Of a stretch of DNA of 64,000 nt, positions 11,765-21,516 are shown in pieces. How positions within the stretch are numbered: position 1 is the stretch's first letter; each line of letters starts with the position of its first letter. The translations under genes and the position numbers were made by a program. The notes under the pieces are model-generated. The model was not told where the DNA came from. It ran no database searches and saw only the letters and a list, made by a program, of their open reading frames with translations. Origin of the DNA: Littorina saxatilis (Eukaryota; Mollusca; Gastropoda; Littorinimorpha; Littorinidae); the NCBI RefSeq assembly GCF_037325665.1, contig NC_090249.1, positions 58,992,975 through 59,056,974 of the forward strand, given 5' to 3'.

Positions 11765-11902
11765 GAACAGTTCGGGGTCGGCCCGCTATTGCGCGGGTCC
11801 GCTATTGCGCGGGGCCGCTATTGCGCGAATCTGCTATTGCGGGGGTTAGGGTTAGGGTTAGGGTTAGACCCGCGCAATAGCGGCCCAGCCCCAACTGAGT
11901 TC
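11765..11902. mobile_element. small foldback MITE with telomere-type repeats at its centre
   Basis: GGCCCGCTATTGCGCGGGTC on the left pairs with GACCCGCGCAATAGCGG on the right. The left arm holds four degenerate copies of CCGCTATTGCGCGGG. Between the arms lie four tandem GGGTTA repeats (11843-11867), the animal telomere motif. It would sit in the 3' UTR of the proposed peptide gene. Confidence 0.65.
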
Positions 11903-11983
11903 AAATCGGTGTTATAGCAGCGAACTGGGTTGCACGGCATATCTACACTTCTTTTTTTTCTCTCCATGGTCTCACGAGGTCGA

Positions 11984-12123
11984 TTACTGACTGAAGAAGA
12001 TGGAGATGACAACAGCCAGTGTTGCCATGGAAACCAGGGCAAGCAGAGGGTGGGCGATGTTACCCCCAAGCTGAACACCCTGCATGGACCCCGTGGCTCC
12101 GGATTCTTCCGCCTGGGACACCA
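11984..12123 (-). CDS. exon 2 of the proposed 66-aa peptide
   Basis: The last 46 codons including TAA. Contains the end of the signal peptide (VSQA), the polar segment with GG and SG small-residue pairs that could be the GPI attachment site, and the C-terminal hydrophobic tail. The acceptor is CCAG at 12127-12124. Confidence 0.45.
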
Positions 12124-15100
12124 CTGGAAACATAAAAAGTAAAAATTCAGACTTCACCAAAAAACACCGAAGAGAAAATCGGAGCAAAATGCATGAATGT
12201 TAATGATATAGATAGTTGTGAACTAGCCATTTTGGAGAGGTGTTAGGCGAACATATCCTTCACGGCCGGTATGAAGGAGTCGAGGTTATATACTTTAAAC
12301 CGGAATTAACTCTAACCTGTCAGTCTAGATTTAATTAGGTTCAGTGTCAAATATTCCGATGCAGAAAGTCGAGGTTAGCAGCGTCCTCGATCCGGCGTTA
12401 CTCGGGTGTCAATACTCGGATGTTAAGCCTAAAGAAAACAGCATAATGGAAGCCATTTACAGGGGCGGACGAGGGGGGGGGGTGCACAGGGTGCACGTGC
12501 ACCCCCCTCCAGCAAAAAAAAAAAATAAAAAAAATTGGAAAGCTGATTCTATGACCATTCATAAGTTCAAATGGCACCAGATGGCACCATTTTGCTTCTT
12601 TGAGCCAAATTTTTTTCCGGGGGGGGCATGCCCCCGGACCCCCCTAGCAAATTCGGGCGCTTCGCGCCCATCACATTCACTTTCGATTCAAAGTGCACCC
12701 CCCCTTACAAAGCAACTGATCCGCCCCTGATTTAGGAACCTACGCTAACAAGATGCGCGCGAGCTTCCATTCAAAGTTAGCTTAGGCAACGAAGGTTCGA
12801 TGACGTCATCCAATAGTCACATCACAGAAGGAAATGTACACAGGCTGAACGTAGCCCATTTTAGCTCGACTTATTAGACAGAGAGGCTTGAGGAGAATGA
12901 TAATAACAAAGTCGTTAACAGAGTGCAGACCTCAATGATCGTAAGAACGCACAATTTATTGTTTTCTGATGGTTATCTGTTACCGAAACTTGCTTTGGAT
13001 CATGGGGCAGACAACTCTCGTAAACCTGTTGGGCGCAAAGTAAGAATCCGGGGCAGAGTTGGAATAATCGGGTTTTCCCGAAACCTCATTTTGATTTCCA
13101 ACAAAGCGCCGCATTTCCGGAAACGAGCTGCCTCGTTCTAGAAATGGCAACCCTTCGACTGGCACAAAAACGTATACCCTTTTCACATGTCATGAATAAG
13201 GTATATGACAAGAAGAGCAAACGCTCGATCGAGTCACTTTCGCAGTTCTGAATATTATATGAGGCATCAGATGGACAGGAAGAAATTGCTATTCACAACA
13301 CAATGAGTCACGTTCACATAAAATTTTATAGTTTCCGAGAAAAGCCCAACGTTAAGTTGTGTGTTGCCGAACAGAAAAGGCTAGTTATCTCCCTTGTTTT
13401 TCTGATAACGTTCGTAAAAGGCTACAGATGTAAATACTTTGATGTAAAGAATAATCCTACAAAGTTTCAATCACATCCGATGAACTTTGTCAAAGATATA
13501 AAATGTCTAATTTTTCCTTTGACGCTGACCTGTGACCTTGAAAAAGGTCAAAGGTCAACGAAACCATCGTTAAAGTGTAGAGGTCATTGGAGGTCACGAC
13601 TAAACAAAATATGAGCACGATCGCTTTGATAGTTTCCGAGAAAAGTCCAACGTTAAGGTGGTGTCTACGGACGGCCGGCCGGACGGCCGGCCGGACAGAC
13701 TAACACTGACCGATTACATAGAGTCACTTTTTCTCAAGTGACTCAAAAAAGCAAGGTCTTATACAGGGGAAGTCTTGAATTGGGGGTGCGGGGGTCAGGG
13801 CGTTAGCAATTTTCTCCCCCCATTCCTAACCGTTAGGTGGTGGGTTCAAATCAAGTGCTAGTCTTTCGGATGAGACGAAAATCCGAGGTCCCTTTTCAGA
13901 ATTTCAGAATATTTTCGTCACGTCGTCAATTGCTGACTTTTAGTGACTAGCGCTCTTTAAGAGGACAAAGACGGAGAAAAAATCAAAAGTAACTGAGGAT
14001 AGAAAAGACTTAAGCATAAAGGAAGTAGTCAAACGAAACAAAACGATCAAGGAGGAACTGAATATAACTGAGACCCTACTCTAACTTTGAAACAAAATAA
14101 GGAGTGGGGAGGAGTTAGAATGAGAGTTTGGAGAGCTCCCCTCTGAAAGATACCAGAGAGGGAGCCTCGGCAGCAGCTGCCGGGAGGGAATTCCACACGG
14201 GGATGGTACGCGGGAAGAAGCTGTATTTAAAATAGTTTGTACGGGCGGAAATTTGGCGAAGTTTAAGGTTGTGGTTGGATCGAGTTCTGCCAGTGCCAGG
14301 GGTGAGGTAGGGGTCTGGGGGGATATCTACCAGGTTGTTGATGATTTTGTGGAGCATTGTGAGTTGGGTCTTGGTGCGCCTACTTTCTAGGGTTTCCCAT
14401 CCGAGTGACTGCAACATGGAACTGACACTACTCGTGTACACTACATTGGGGTGTGCACGTTAAAGATCCCACGATTGACAAAAGGGTCTTTCCTGGCAAA
14501 ATTGTATAGGCATATAAAAATGTCCACCAAAATACCCGTGTGACTTGGAATAATAGGCCGTGAAAAGTAGGATATGCGCCGAAATGGCTGCGATCTGCTG
14601 GCCGATGTGAATGCGTGATGTATTGTGTAAAAAAAATTCCATCTCACACGGCATAAATAAATCCCTGCGCCTTGAATATGTGCGCGATATAAATTGCATA
14701 AAAATAAAAATAAAAATAAAAAATAAATCCCTGCGCTTAGAACTGTACCCACGGAATACGCGCGATATAAGCCTCACTCAGCGCATGCAGCTAGCTAGAT
14801 GCTGCTGTCTCGACTCTATTTTGAACACAATCATTTTTTTTTCTCAGAGTAGAGTGTTAGTTTGTTACAATTAACAGGCTGAAATCATCTTTAATTTGAA
14901 TCAACATTTTGCAACAATCAATCACATCAATATAGCGCACAGACTGACTTGCACATTACGTTTCAAGAGCCTAGATTACCATGCAGTGACAAGAGCCTAC
15001 TCAGTAAAGGGACGTAATGCTGTCTCTGCAGCCCAGAGAGACTGTGGGAGTTTACAGATCTCTGGTTTAATATACAATCAGTTAAGACTGAGTAAAAAAT

Positions 15101-18060
15101 TATTACAATCGATAGTTACCAGTGAAAAGTTATATCGGAACACTCTTGTTGTGTTTTTGTTGTTGTAAAATGTAAGATCTGAAAATTAAGTAAAATTGGT
15201 GCGTTTTGGTCGAGTGGGATGGGTCGTTGAACTGTGGTGTTACAGCCAGCCGAAGTTAGGCCTAAAAAAAAAATAGGTGTGGTTACGGTAACCCGACCTA
15301 CCCTATTTTTAGGGGCCGATCCTATAACTTTTTATTACATTTGTCAAAAAAAAACAACGAGTGCAAAAAACGCAATGAAAGCGAAAGCGCCCGAGTCGCA
15401 CACTTATTTCCCTGTCAAGTAGGTTTAATTTGTACACATTAGAAAAAAAAGTAAAAAAAAAAAAAAAGTGATTGCCTACCTACCTACCCTATTTTTTTGG
15501 GCTATGTTACCGTAACCACACCTATTATTTTTTTTGGCCTTATCAAAAGTGTTTTGCTTTTTGTAATTCGGTTGGTTTGGTGCGTTATACAATGCATCTG
15601 CTTTTTCAAGACTAAGCATTGATCACTTTAAAACACAAGGATCATCATAGGCCATCATGACTTGTATCATTTTACATCGCATTCTAAGAAAGAGCAGAAT
15701 TCTCACTATGCGCGCAGTACATTTCTAGAATCGCGTAGCGCAAAGTTGGAATTCCTACAATGGCGGCCATTGTTGGAATTCCAACAAAGCGCAGGTCATT
15801 TCCGGAAAAGCGCCGATGACGAGATGGGTCGCAACAAACCCTTCAAGGCTAACTTCCCTTCTTTGTTGCCATTAGTTTCATGGCTGACGAACTTCGGAAC
15901 AGCTGTTACTTTTCGTTTATGTAATATTTAGAGTTTGCTTTACGTGCAAAATAATGAAATATGAAGAGCAGATGACAGAAGAGCACCTGATATCTTACGT
16001 GCATGTCTTATAATTTGGTTTGCTGAACGTGCTTCGACTGATTGCTGCATGTGAACGTAAAGTAACATCCGTTCGTCAGCCATGAAACTAACAAAGAAGG
16101 GAAGTAAGCCTTGAAGGGTTTACGGGAGTTGTCTGTCCCATTATCGAAAGCTACTTCCGGTTATAACCACCAGAAAACAATAAATTGTGCGTTCTTACGA
16201 TCATTGTCATTGAGGTCTGCACTCTGTTAACGACTTTGTTATTATCATTCTCCTCAAGCCTCTCTGTCTTGTTAGCGTAGGTTCCTAAATGAATGGAAGG
16301 GCGCTGGTTCTGTGGCGACGCATAGTTCTCGAGATAGGTGTGACCACATGACGTCATTAATACTTTCGTCATCGAAGATCTTTCGTGTTCAAATCAGTGT
16401 CATTTCCCAGTTTTGACAAGTTGAGAAAAAGAAAGACATTTAATTTTGCGAAGAAACTGATTATGAAAAGAAAAGCAAGCGTGGAGAAATATGGTTGGGT
16501 CACGACTCACGGTCCTGCAAGACTTCAAGTTATGACCAACGATTTCTCCTTCTCTCTGTTTTACAGCGCACACGGCAACATGATATAGGTATGTTACAAA
16601 ATGCGTGCGCAGCTCAATTTTTGACGTCATTGAAAATGGCCCCCCATTTTCTGATCACTCACACTGTCTCAGTTTTGGGGTCCTCTTTTCTATTCTTGTC
16701 CAAATTTACATCACATGGGCACCCTGTCGAAGACGTAGAGCACATTCTTGACTTTAAGATTGAGAAAGATGGCGAGTCCAACACTGTCGAGCTCGCCGGC
16801 CAGAATATCGGGCGAAGAAGACACAAAAGAGGTACTTTTATAAACCAATTTATAGCCTTTGAACTCTTATGAGACCCCTCTGAACAGTTAGTTTGACCAT
16901 TTTCCTGCTGTTTCCCAAAGTTTCAAGTCGATAAAGCGATGCGAAGTACCTTTTAACGGATGCGCCGCTTTGCGCCCGGATTGTCACCCATGTTGTATTC
17001 ACATCCAACATGGCGGTCGGTAAAGTTCGTCTGCTCTCAGTTTCATACTAACTTACTTAAAAAATTTTTTTTTACAAAAATAAAAAAAATAAAAATTATT
17101 TTTTATAGTTCTTTAGATTCTGAACCTTTCTTTTGATACCAAATTGAACAATATTGATAAACAAATGTGTGAGTTACAGTTAATTTTAGCTGAAAAATGT
17201 CAAAAATGGTTTCAATTTATCCTCTTTGCCTCTATTACGAATTTTATTACTTTAAAAATTCATAACTCGGGTTACACTTATCCAATCTCAAAGTTATATA
17301 TACCATTGGAATGCTGATTTTCTGCTCTTTCAAGTGATATAGATCAAAATGTTAAATGAAAATTTTGAATTTTTTTGTAACATACCTACAACATGCACGA
17401 ATGTTGTTATTCTTTTTTCTTAGAAGTACCGTAGATTTGTTCGTGGCCATATTTTCCACATAGGCCTATGCATTGTTATATTACGGGAAAAAACACATTT
17501 GAACACATACTCGCAAAGAAATTTGGATCGTTTGCTCCGAAATTGCAACGTCGATATGCCAACACTGAAAAAGTCTTGCTCAATATGCAGAAACAGGCTG
17601 GTAGTGTCATATTTTTGTAAATGGGTTTGGAAGAATTACTCATATTTTACATAGCACTCCGGTCCTGTTCTTTTTTTCGGCGTCACTGACTCTGACCCCC
17701 CCCCCCCCCCCCCCCCCCACCCCCCCGATGAGTTCCCGATGAGTTACTTTGGCGACGCAGCATTATTCATTTATTGTGTCTTTTTCAAGCGCGAACTTCC
17801 TTATGACTTACACTTGGTATAAGTCCTTTTCTTGGAAAATCAGCTCTTCATAAAGCTTCGCCTGTGACGAGGATCAACGTACAGGTTGCGTTCTTCGCAT
17901 GGAACAAGTTTAAGTTAAACTGAGTTCTAGAAATGACCATTTGCTGTCGTTTGTCCTGTCGTCGCTCCTCTAAAGAAAACTTGGAATGTGAACGCTCACC
18001 TAGCAGCGTGGCAACAAGGGTGAAGATCAGTACTGCACGGACAGATGATGAAAGAGCCAT
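11984..18060 (-). CDS. proposed 66-aa secreted, membrane-anchored peptide (two exons)
   Basis: Exon 1 (18060-18000) encodes MALSSSVRAVLIFTLVATLL plus one base before a GTGAGC donor. Exon 2 (12123-11984) follows a TTTTTATGTTTCCAG acceptor and needs exactly one base to stay in frame. Joined, the h-region continues LLVVSQA, giving a good signal-peptidase site before EESGATG. After about 20 polar residues comes a 19-residue hydrophobic tail (PLLALVSMATLAVVISIFF) and a final SQ. Short polar body plus C-terminal greasy tail with no cytoplasmic charge suggests GPI anchoring, as in CD52-like peptides; a single-pass tail is the alternative. The intron is 5.9 kb and full of repeats. Extra phase-1 exons could have been missed. 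No homologue is recognised. Confidence 0.42.
12460..12729. mobile_element. family H MITE, copy 1 (hAT-like, 5-bp duplication)
   Basis: Terminal repeats CAGGGGCGGA / TCCGCCCCTG, flanked by the direct repeat ATTTA at 12455-12459 and 12730-12734. The interior has a poly-G/C hairpin (GTGCACAGGGTGCACGTGCAC) and a TTCGGGCGCTTCGCGCCC hairpin. An inverted duplicate of the flank near 16280 reads through without the element, which gives an empty site and confirms the duplication. Confidence 0.75.
12730..13040. repeat. left arm of an inverted duplication (partner at 16113-16290)
   Basis: From GGAACCTACGCTAACAAGA to CAGACAACTCTCGTAAACC this matches the reverse complement of 16290-16113. The left arm has about 120 extra bp (about 12756-12878). 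The arms lie about 3.1 kb apart and could be the remains of a long foldback element. Confidence 0.7.
13208..13749 (-). mobile_element. family C Helentron/HINE-like element, copy 1
   Basis: Read on the minus strand it starts TTTTTGAGTCAC and ends CGAGCGTTTGCTCTTCTTGT, with a GAGC-GTTT-GCTC hairpin. A GGCCGGACGGCC tract is near 13672-13700. It contains two direct repeats of AGGTCA with 1-bp spacing (DR1) near 13526-13557. The second copy is at 51947-52668. Non-coding. Confidence 0.75.
13820..14785 (+). mobile_element. gastropod-type SINE, split by a LINE fragment
   Basis: The 5' part has GGGTTCAAATC (tRNA B box, about 13852) and TTTCGGATGAGACGAAAATC. It resumes at about 14430 with TGCACGTTAAAGATCCCAC and ends in a duplicated tail (ATAAATCCCTGCGC..GCGCGATATAA). 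These halves are contiguous in the common gastropod SINE as I remember it. The LINE piece about 13893-14425 lies between them. Confidence 0.6.
14115..14441 (-). pseudogene. C-terminal fragment of a jockey/CR1-type LINE reverse transcriptase
   Basis: An open 108-codon frame encodes the region after the RT domain: SVSSMLQSLGWETLESRR, then KIINNLVDIP and FFPRTIPVWNSLP. The last phrase corresponds to FIPKTTVLWNTLP in the complete LINE at 21499, which confirms the family. The fragment is 5' truncated, lacks the RT core and is inserted in a SINE. Confidence 0.75.
14786..15255. other. unassigned stretch
   Basis: No gene or recognised repeat between the SINE and the next MITE. Confidence 0.3.
15259..15539 (+). 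mobile_element. family E Harbinger-like MITE, copy 2 (intact ends)
   Basis: GGCC plus A-run plus TAGGTGTGGTTACGGTAAC pairs with GTTACCGTAACCACACCTA plus T-run plus GGCC. TTA duplications at 15256-15258 and 15540-15542. About 280 bp with no coding capacity. Confidence 0.85.
15838..16125. repeat. foldback with arms of 50-90 bp
   Basis: AAACCCTTCAAGGCTAACTT (15838 on) is inverted at 16125 down to 16073, with further weaker pairing inward (TGTTACTTTTCG / TGTTACTTTACG). It lies next to the right arm of the 12730/16290 inverted duplication and probably belongs to the same foldback complex. Confidence 0.65.
16113..16290. repeat. right arm of the inverted duplication (partner at 12730-13040)
   Basis: The reverse complement of this stretch matches 12730-13040 minus the extra 120 bp. 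It includes the uninterrupted equivalent of the family H target site. Confidence 0.7.
16586..17388 (+). mobile_element. J: 0.8-kb TIR element with 7-bp flanking repeats
   Basis: TAGGTATGTTACAAAA at 16586 pairs with TTTTGTAACATACCTA ending at 17388. CAACATG is found on both sides (16576-16582 and 17389-17395). It has a possible first coding exon at 16769-16831. The right half is very AT-rich. It looks like an internally deleted DNA transposon; superfamily not determined. Confidence 0.6.
16769..16831 (+). CDS. possible first exon of transposon J
   Basis: AAGATGGCG gives a good start. The 21-codon frame MASPTLSSSPARISGEEDTK-E ends at a GAG then GTACTT donor. No downstream exon was found inside the element, so this may be a relic of a longer gene. 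Confidence 0.25.
17389..17999. other. unassigned stretch with a poly-C tract
   Basis: A run of about 30 C (near 17695-17727) and otherwise apparently unique DNA. It is intronic to the proposed peptide gene. Confidence 0.4.
18000..18060 (-). CDS. exon 1 of the proposed 66-aa peptide (signal peptide)
   Basis: ATG in the context ACAGAATGG, one Arg, then the hydrophobic run AVLIFTLVATLL, ending in a phase-1 donor (CTAG then GTGAGC). By itself it lacks a cleavage site, which is supplied by exon 2. Confidence 0.45.
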
Positions 18061-18637
18061 TCTGTCCTCAAAAGGTGTGTCAGCAGCCAAACTCAGTAGC
18101 AACAAATCAGATACTTATGTGTTACGTCTTCCGAATCCTTGCACGATAGGTCATCAAACGTTCGATTAACCGACAAATGTAGCCGAGCTATTCGATTGGC
18201 AGAATAGGCACACAGATGTGCAGAAACCACGGCGACAAAGTCTCAGTTACCAAATCTCACCTGAGCGGTATCTTCTTTTTTTGCAGTTTGCGTTTTTTAA
18301 CTGTAGGTTTTGACTTGATCGGCCCACGCAGTGAGGACTGGCAAATGGAACAAAGTGAGGATAAGGTTCCTGCTTCATTAAAAAGAAAAAAAGAAAAGAA
18401 AAAGAAAAGAATTTTTTTTTTATCACATCAGGGGTGAAAAAATACACAATAATTTTGACGCCATTGTCGAAATGACGTAATAGTCTCCATGTTTGATGGC
18501 CGACTGTCTTGGTTAAGCAACGAGTAGTACGTAGTTTCGGACAGCCCGAAAGGACTGTGAGAATGTTAGTCAGTCGGGGCAAAAAACAAACAAAATAATA
18601 AAAAAAACGCTCGCGCTGGACCCGAGTACTCTTCAGA

Positions 18638-18643
<6 letters not shown>

Positions 18644-18695
<52 letters not shown>

Positions 18696-18705
18696 CCCTC
18701 ACTAC

Positions 18706-18798
<93 letters not shown>
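18644..18798. repeat. (CA)n-(CT)n-(CA)n microsatellite
   Basis: About 48 bp of CA, about 40 bp CT-rich, then about 60 bp of CA. The minus-strand reading frame over it is an artefact. Confidence 0.95.
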
Positions 18799-18800
<2 letters not shown>

Positions 18801-18983
18801 CCACATCTCCATTCTAAAACACGTCACGTTCCAAATCAAAAGACGACATTCTATTTTCTTACGTCACTATTCTTGGTTTACGGTACCATTCGGCGGCTTC
18901 GCTACGAGTATGACATAGTCTTGGTTTGCCGAGACCTTGCACCGTTCTGTTGCACCGCGAATTCCTCCCACCGCCAAGTCGTT

Positions 18984-19265
18984 TTTTTGGCTCACGTAAG
19001 TGTAGCCTATGCGATCGTAACTTTGTCTGTCTGTGCGTGCGTGTGTGTGTGCGTGTGTTTGTGCGTGTGTATGTCTGTGGTAGAAACTCTAACATTTGAA
19101 GACGTCACATTACATTGACGTCACATTATGACGTAAGAGGGTTAGACGTCACGCGAAGGAAGTACTGAAAGTCTCGGTCATTATTATTTTGAGCGGGCCG
19201 AGACTAGTGTACATGCAGACAATCTAGATCTAGTGTCTCGCTTTCTTGCACAGTTTCACCTATGC

Positions 19266-19357
<92 letters not shown>

Positions 19358-19401
19358 GTTTGTCGATTTCTTACGTGAGCCTTGATGGCTTCGCCTCTTG
19401 T
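18984..19401 (+). mobile_element. family D element, copy 2
   Basis: Starts TTTTTGGCTCACG, contains a pure (GT) run of about 86 bp (19271-19354), and ends with ACGTGAGCC, an AGGC-like hairpin and CTTGT. The missing right half of a B element follows directly. Confidence 0.75.
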
Positions 19402-20019
19402 TCTACCATGAGATATGGTCACTTTTAGTGGTTCACTACCTTATTTTGTCACATTTCATAAGGGTCAAAGTGACCTTGACCTTGATCATATGTGACCAAA
19501 TGTGTCTCATGATGAAAGCATAACATGTGCCCCACATAATTTTTAAGTTTGAAACAGTTATCTTCCATAGTTCAGGGTCAAGGTCACTTCAAAATATGTA
19601 TACAATCCAACTTTGAAGAGCTCCTGTGACCTTGACCTTGAAGCAAGGTAAACCAAACTGGTATCAAAATATGGGGCTTACTTTGCTCGATATATCATAT
19701 ATAGGTGAGGTATTAAATCTCAAAAACTTCAGAGAAAATGGGAAAAATGTGAAAAATAGCTGTTTTTAGACAACATTTATGGCCCCTGCGACCTTGACCT
19801 TGAAGCAAGGTCAAGATGCTATGTATGTTTTTTGGGGCCTTGTCATCATACACCATCTTGCCAAATTTGGTACTGATAGACTGAATAGTGTCCAAGAAAT
19901 ATCCAACGTTAAAGTTTTCCGGACGGCCGGACGGCCGGACGGACGGACGGGTGGGACGGACGGACGGACGACTCGGGTGAGTACATAGACTCACTTTTGC
20001 TTCGCATGTGAGTCAAAAA
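19402..20019 (-). mobile_element. family B element, right half
   Basis: Starts at TCTACCATGAGATATGG, exactly where the half at 3548-3768 stopped, and runs to the normal end GCATGTGAGTCAAAAA. There is no overlap and almost no gap between the two halves when compared with full copies at 9106 and 41504. Confidence 0.75.
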
Positions 20020-20650
20020 TGAGTCACACCCGCGACCAATGCCTCTGGTTCTAATTGTACAAAAAATGCCTTCCTGGGCTATTATGGCTCTTCAGTCCAG
20101 TCCAGCAGCGCTTTGTCCACAGACGGCAGCTGAGAGCTCCGTGCCCGCTTGCTCGTCGTCACAGTATCGCCGCTTCTTGCCTGAGCAAGATATTTGTTCT
20201 TGTCTTTCATGATGTTCGACAGCGTTGGCAGGGGGACACCTAAATCAATGGCCATCTGTGTTCGGGATTTGTGTGGACTGTCCTCTACTGCCTTTATGAT
20301 TTTAAGGCGCCCAGACAATGTCAACACTCTACGTTTGCCTGTAGCTTTCGCTTTGCGGTCCGCCATTTTGCAAGTTCGAGTCGCTATGGAAGGGAAATTA
20401 CTCTAACCACACTTTGGTGACTTGGGTCTACTTTCGTTTTCTTACAACCGGTCTTGCAACAACGCATTTTGTGCTGCTCGGGACCAGAGATTTGCTTTCA
20501 TACAACCGGACTTTTATACATCCGATTTTCATACAACCGGAAAATTCTAAGTAATAACAAACAGTAGCTTCTGCCGGGACCCTGCCTACCCCTTTCATAC
20601 ATCCAGACTTTCATACATCCGGTGTTTTATACCATCCGGTCTATACTGTA
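20020..20650 (-). mobile_element. pogo/Tigger-like transposon, 5' part
   Basis: On the minus strand the end TACAGTATAGACCGGATGG at 20650 is followed by several CCGG(A/T)TGTATGAAAG repeats and then a transposase start. The rest of the element is missing, apparently cut off near the B element. TA at the end fits Tc1/mariner-pogo target choice. Confidence 0.7.
20082..20366 (-). pseudogene. N-terminal fragment of a Tigger/pogo transposase (CENP-B-type HTH)
   Basis: 94 codons: MADRKAKATGKRRVLTLSGR, then LKIIKAVEDSP, SRTQMAIDLGVPLPTLSNIM and KDKNKY. This is the psq-type helix-turn-helix at the N-terminus of pogo/Tigger and CENP-B proteins (residues about 12-60). It stops after ALLDWTEEP, where the second HTH would begin; the DDE domain is absent. 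Confidence 0.75.
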
Positions 20651-20686
20651 TAGGGTGTGTGTGTGTGTGTTCGCTTGTAATAGCGC

Positions 20687-20729
<43 letters not shown>

Positions 20730-21115
20730 TGTTTGTCTGTCTGTGTGTCCACGTGCCTGCATGACCATGTGGGTCAGTATGGGAAAGAGAGAGAAGCCAC
20801 TAATTCACACACTAGGTCTTGCGTGCGCAGGTTTTATTTTTCTTATTTGTTTTTAATAGCTTTTCTTCGTTCGTTCTACCGAAGGAACCAGACAATATCA
20901 GGAGGGGGTGTTTTCTTCCTTTTTCGTGTAAGAGCTACACTTGATTATTCTACAAATATATTATTATCAATTTAAAAAAAAACATGTCAGTTTCATGTAT
21001 TTAATCTGTCCAGGTATTTTATCTGAAGCGTCCAGCATCCATGTACAAAACACACACACACACACACACATCCACACGCAAGCGCGCGCGCACGCACGCA
21101 CGCACACACACACAC

Positions 21116-21155
<40 letters not shown>

Positions 21156-21516
21156 TAACACACACTAACACACACACACACACCTTAGCCTAATTTCATT
21201 ACAGAGATACAAAAGCATGTCAATAAGACTGGAACCAGCCTCTCACTGTAATTACACTAATCGTCACCAACAACAACATGTTTACGCACAGAACAGACAA
21301 ATCATTCACTGACACAGACAGACACACACTGATTCACGTGTCAGGCAATGCAGTCACGTGCACAAAGCACACGGATTTAGACTATAGAAAGTAAGTAGTG
21401 TAGTCGCGCACGTAGGCCTACTGCATGATATCACGAACGCGACTCTGGACATCGATCACGCTCAATCACTGAAACTTTGATGTCACGCGAGGTTTTAAAT
21501 GCGATTTCTGCAGATC
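20651..21516. other. microsatellite-rich spacer before the LINE
   Basis: (GT)n at about 20690-20730 and a CA/CG-rich tract at 21051-21182. No gene is seen. Confidence 0.7.

Noticed and set aside
14441-14777. Two overlapping minus-strand frames of about 104 codons
   Set aside because: They are antisense translations of the SINE and its A-rich tail.
16495-16872. 125-codon plus-strand frame containing GRRRHKRG, like a furin site
   Set aside because: The frame crosses the transposon J boundary at 16586, so it cannot be one old host exon; the overlapping MASPTL frame has better start and donor signals.
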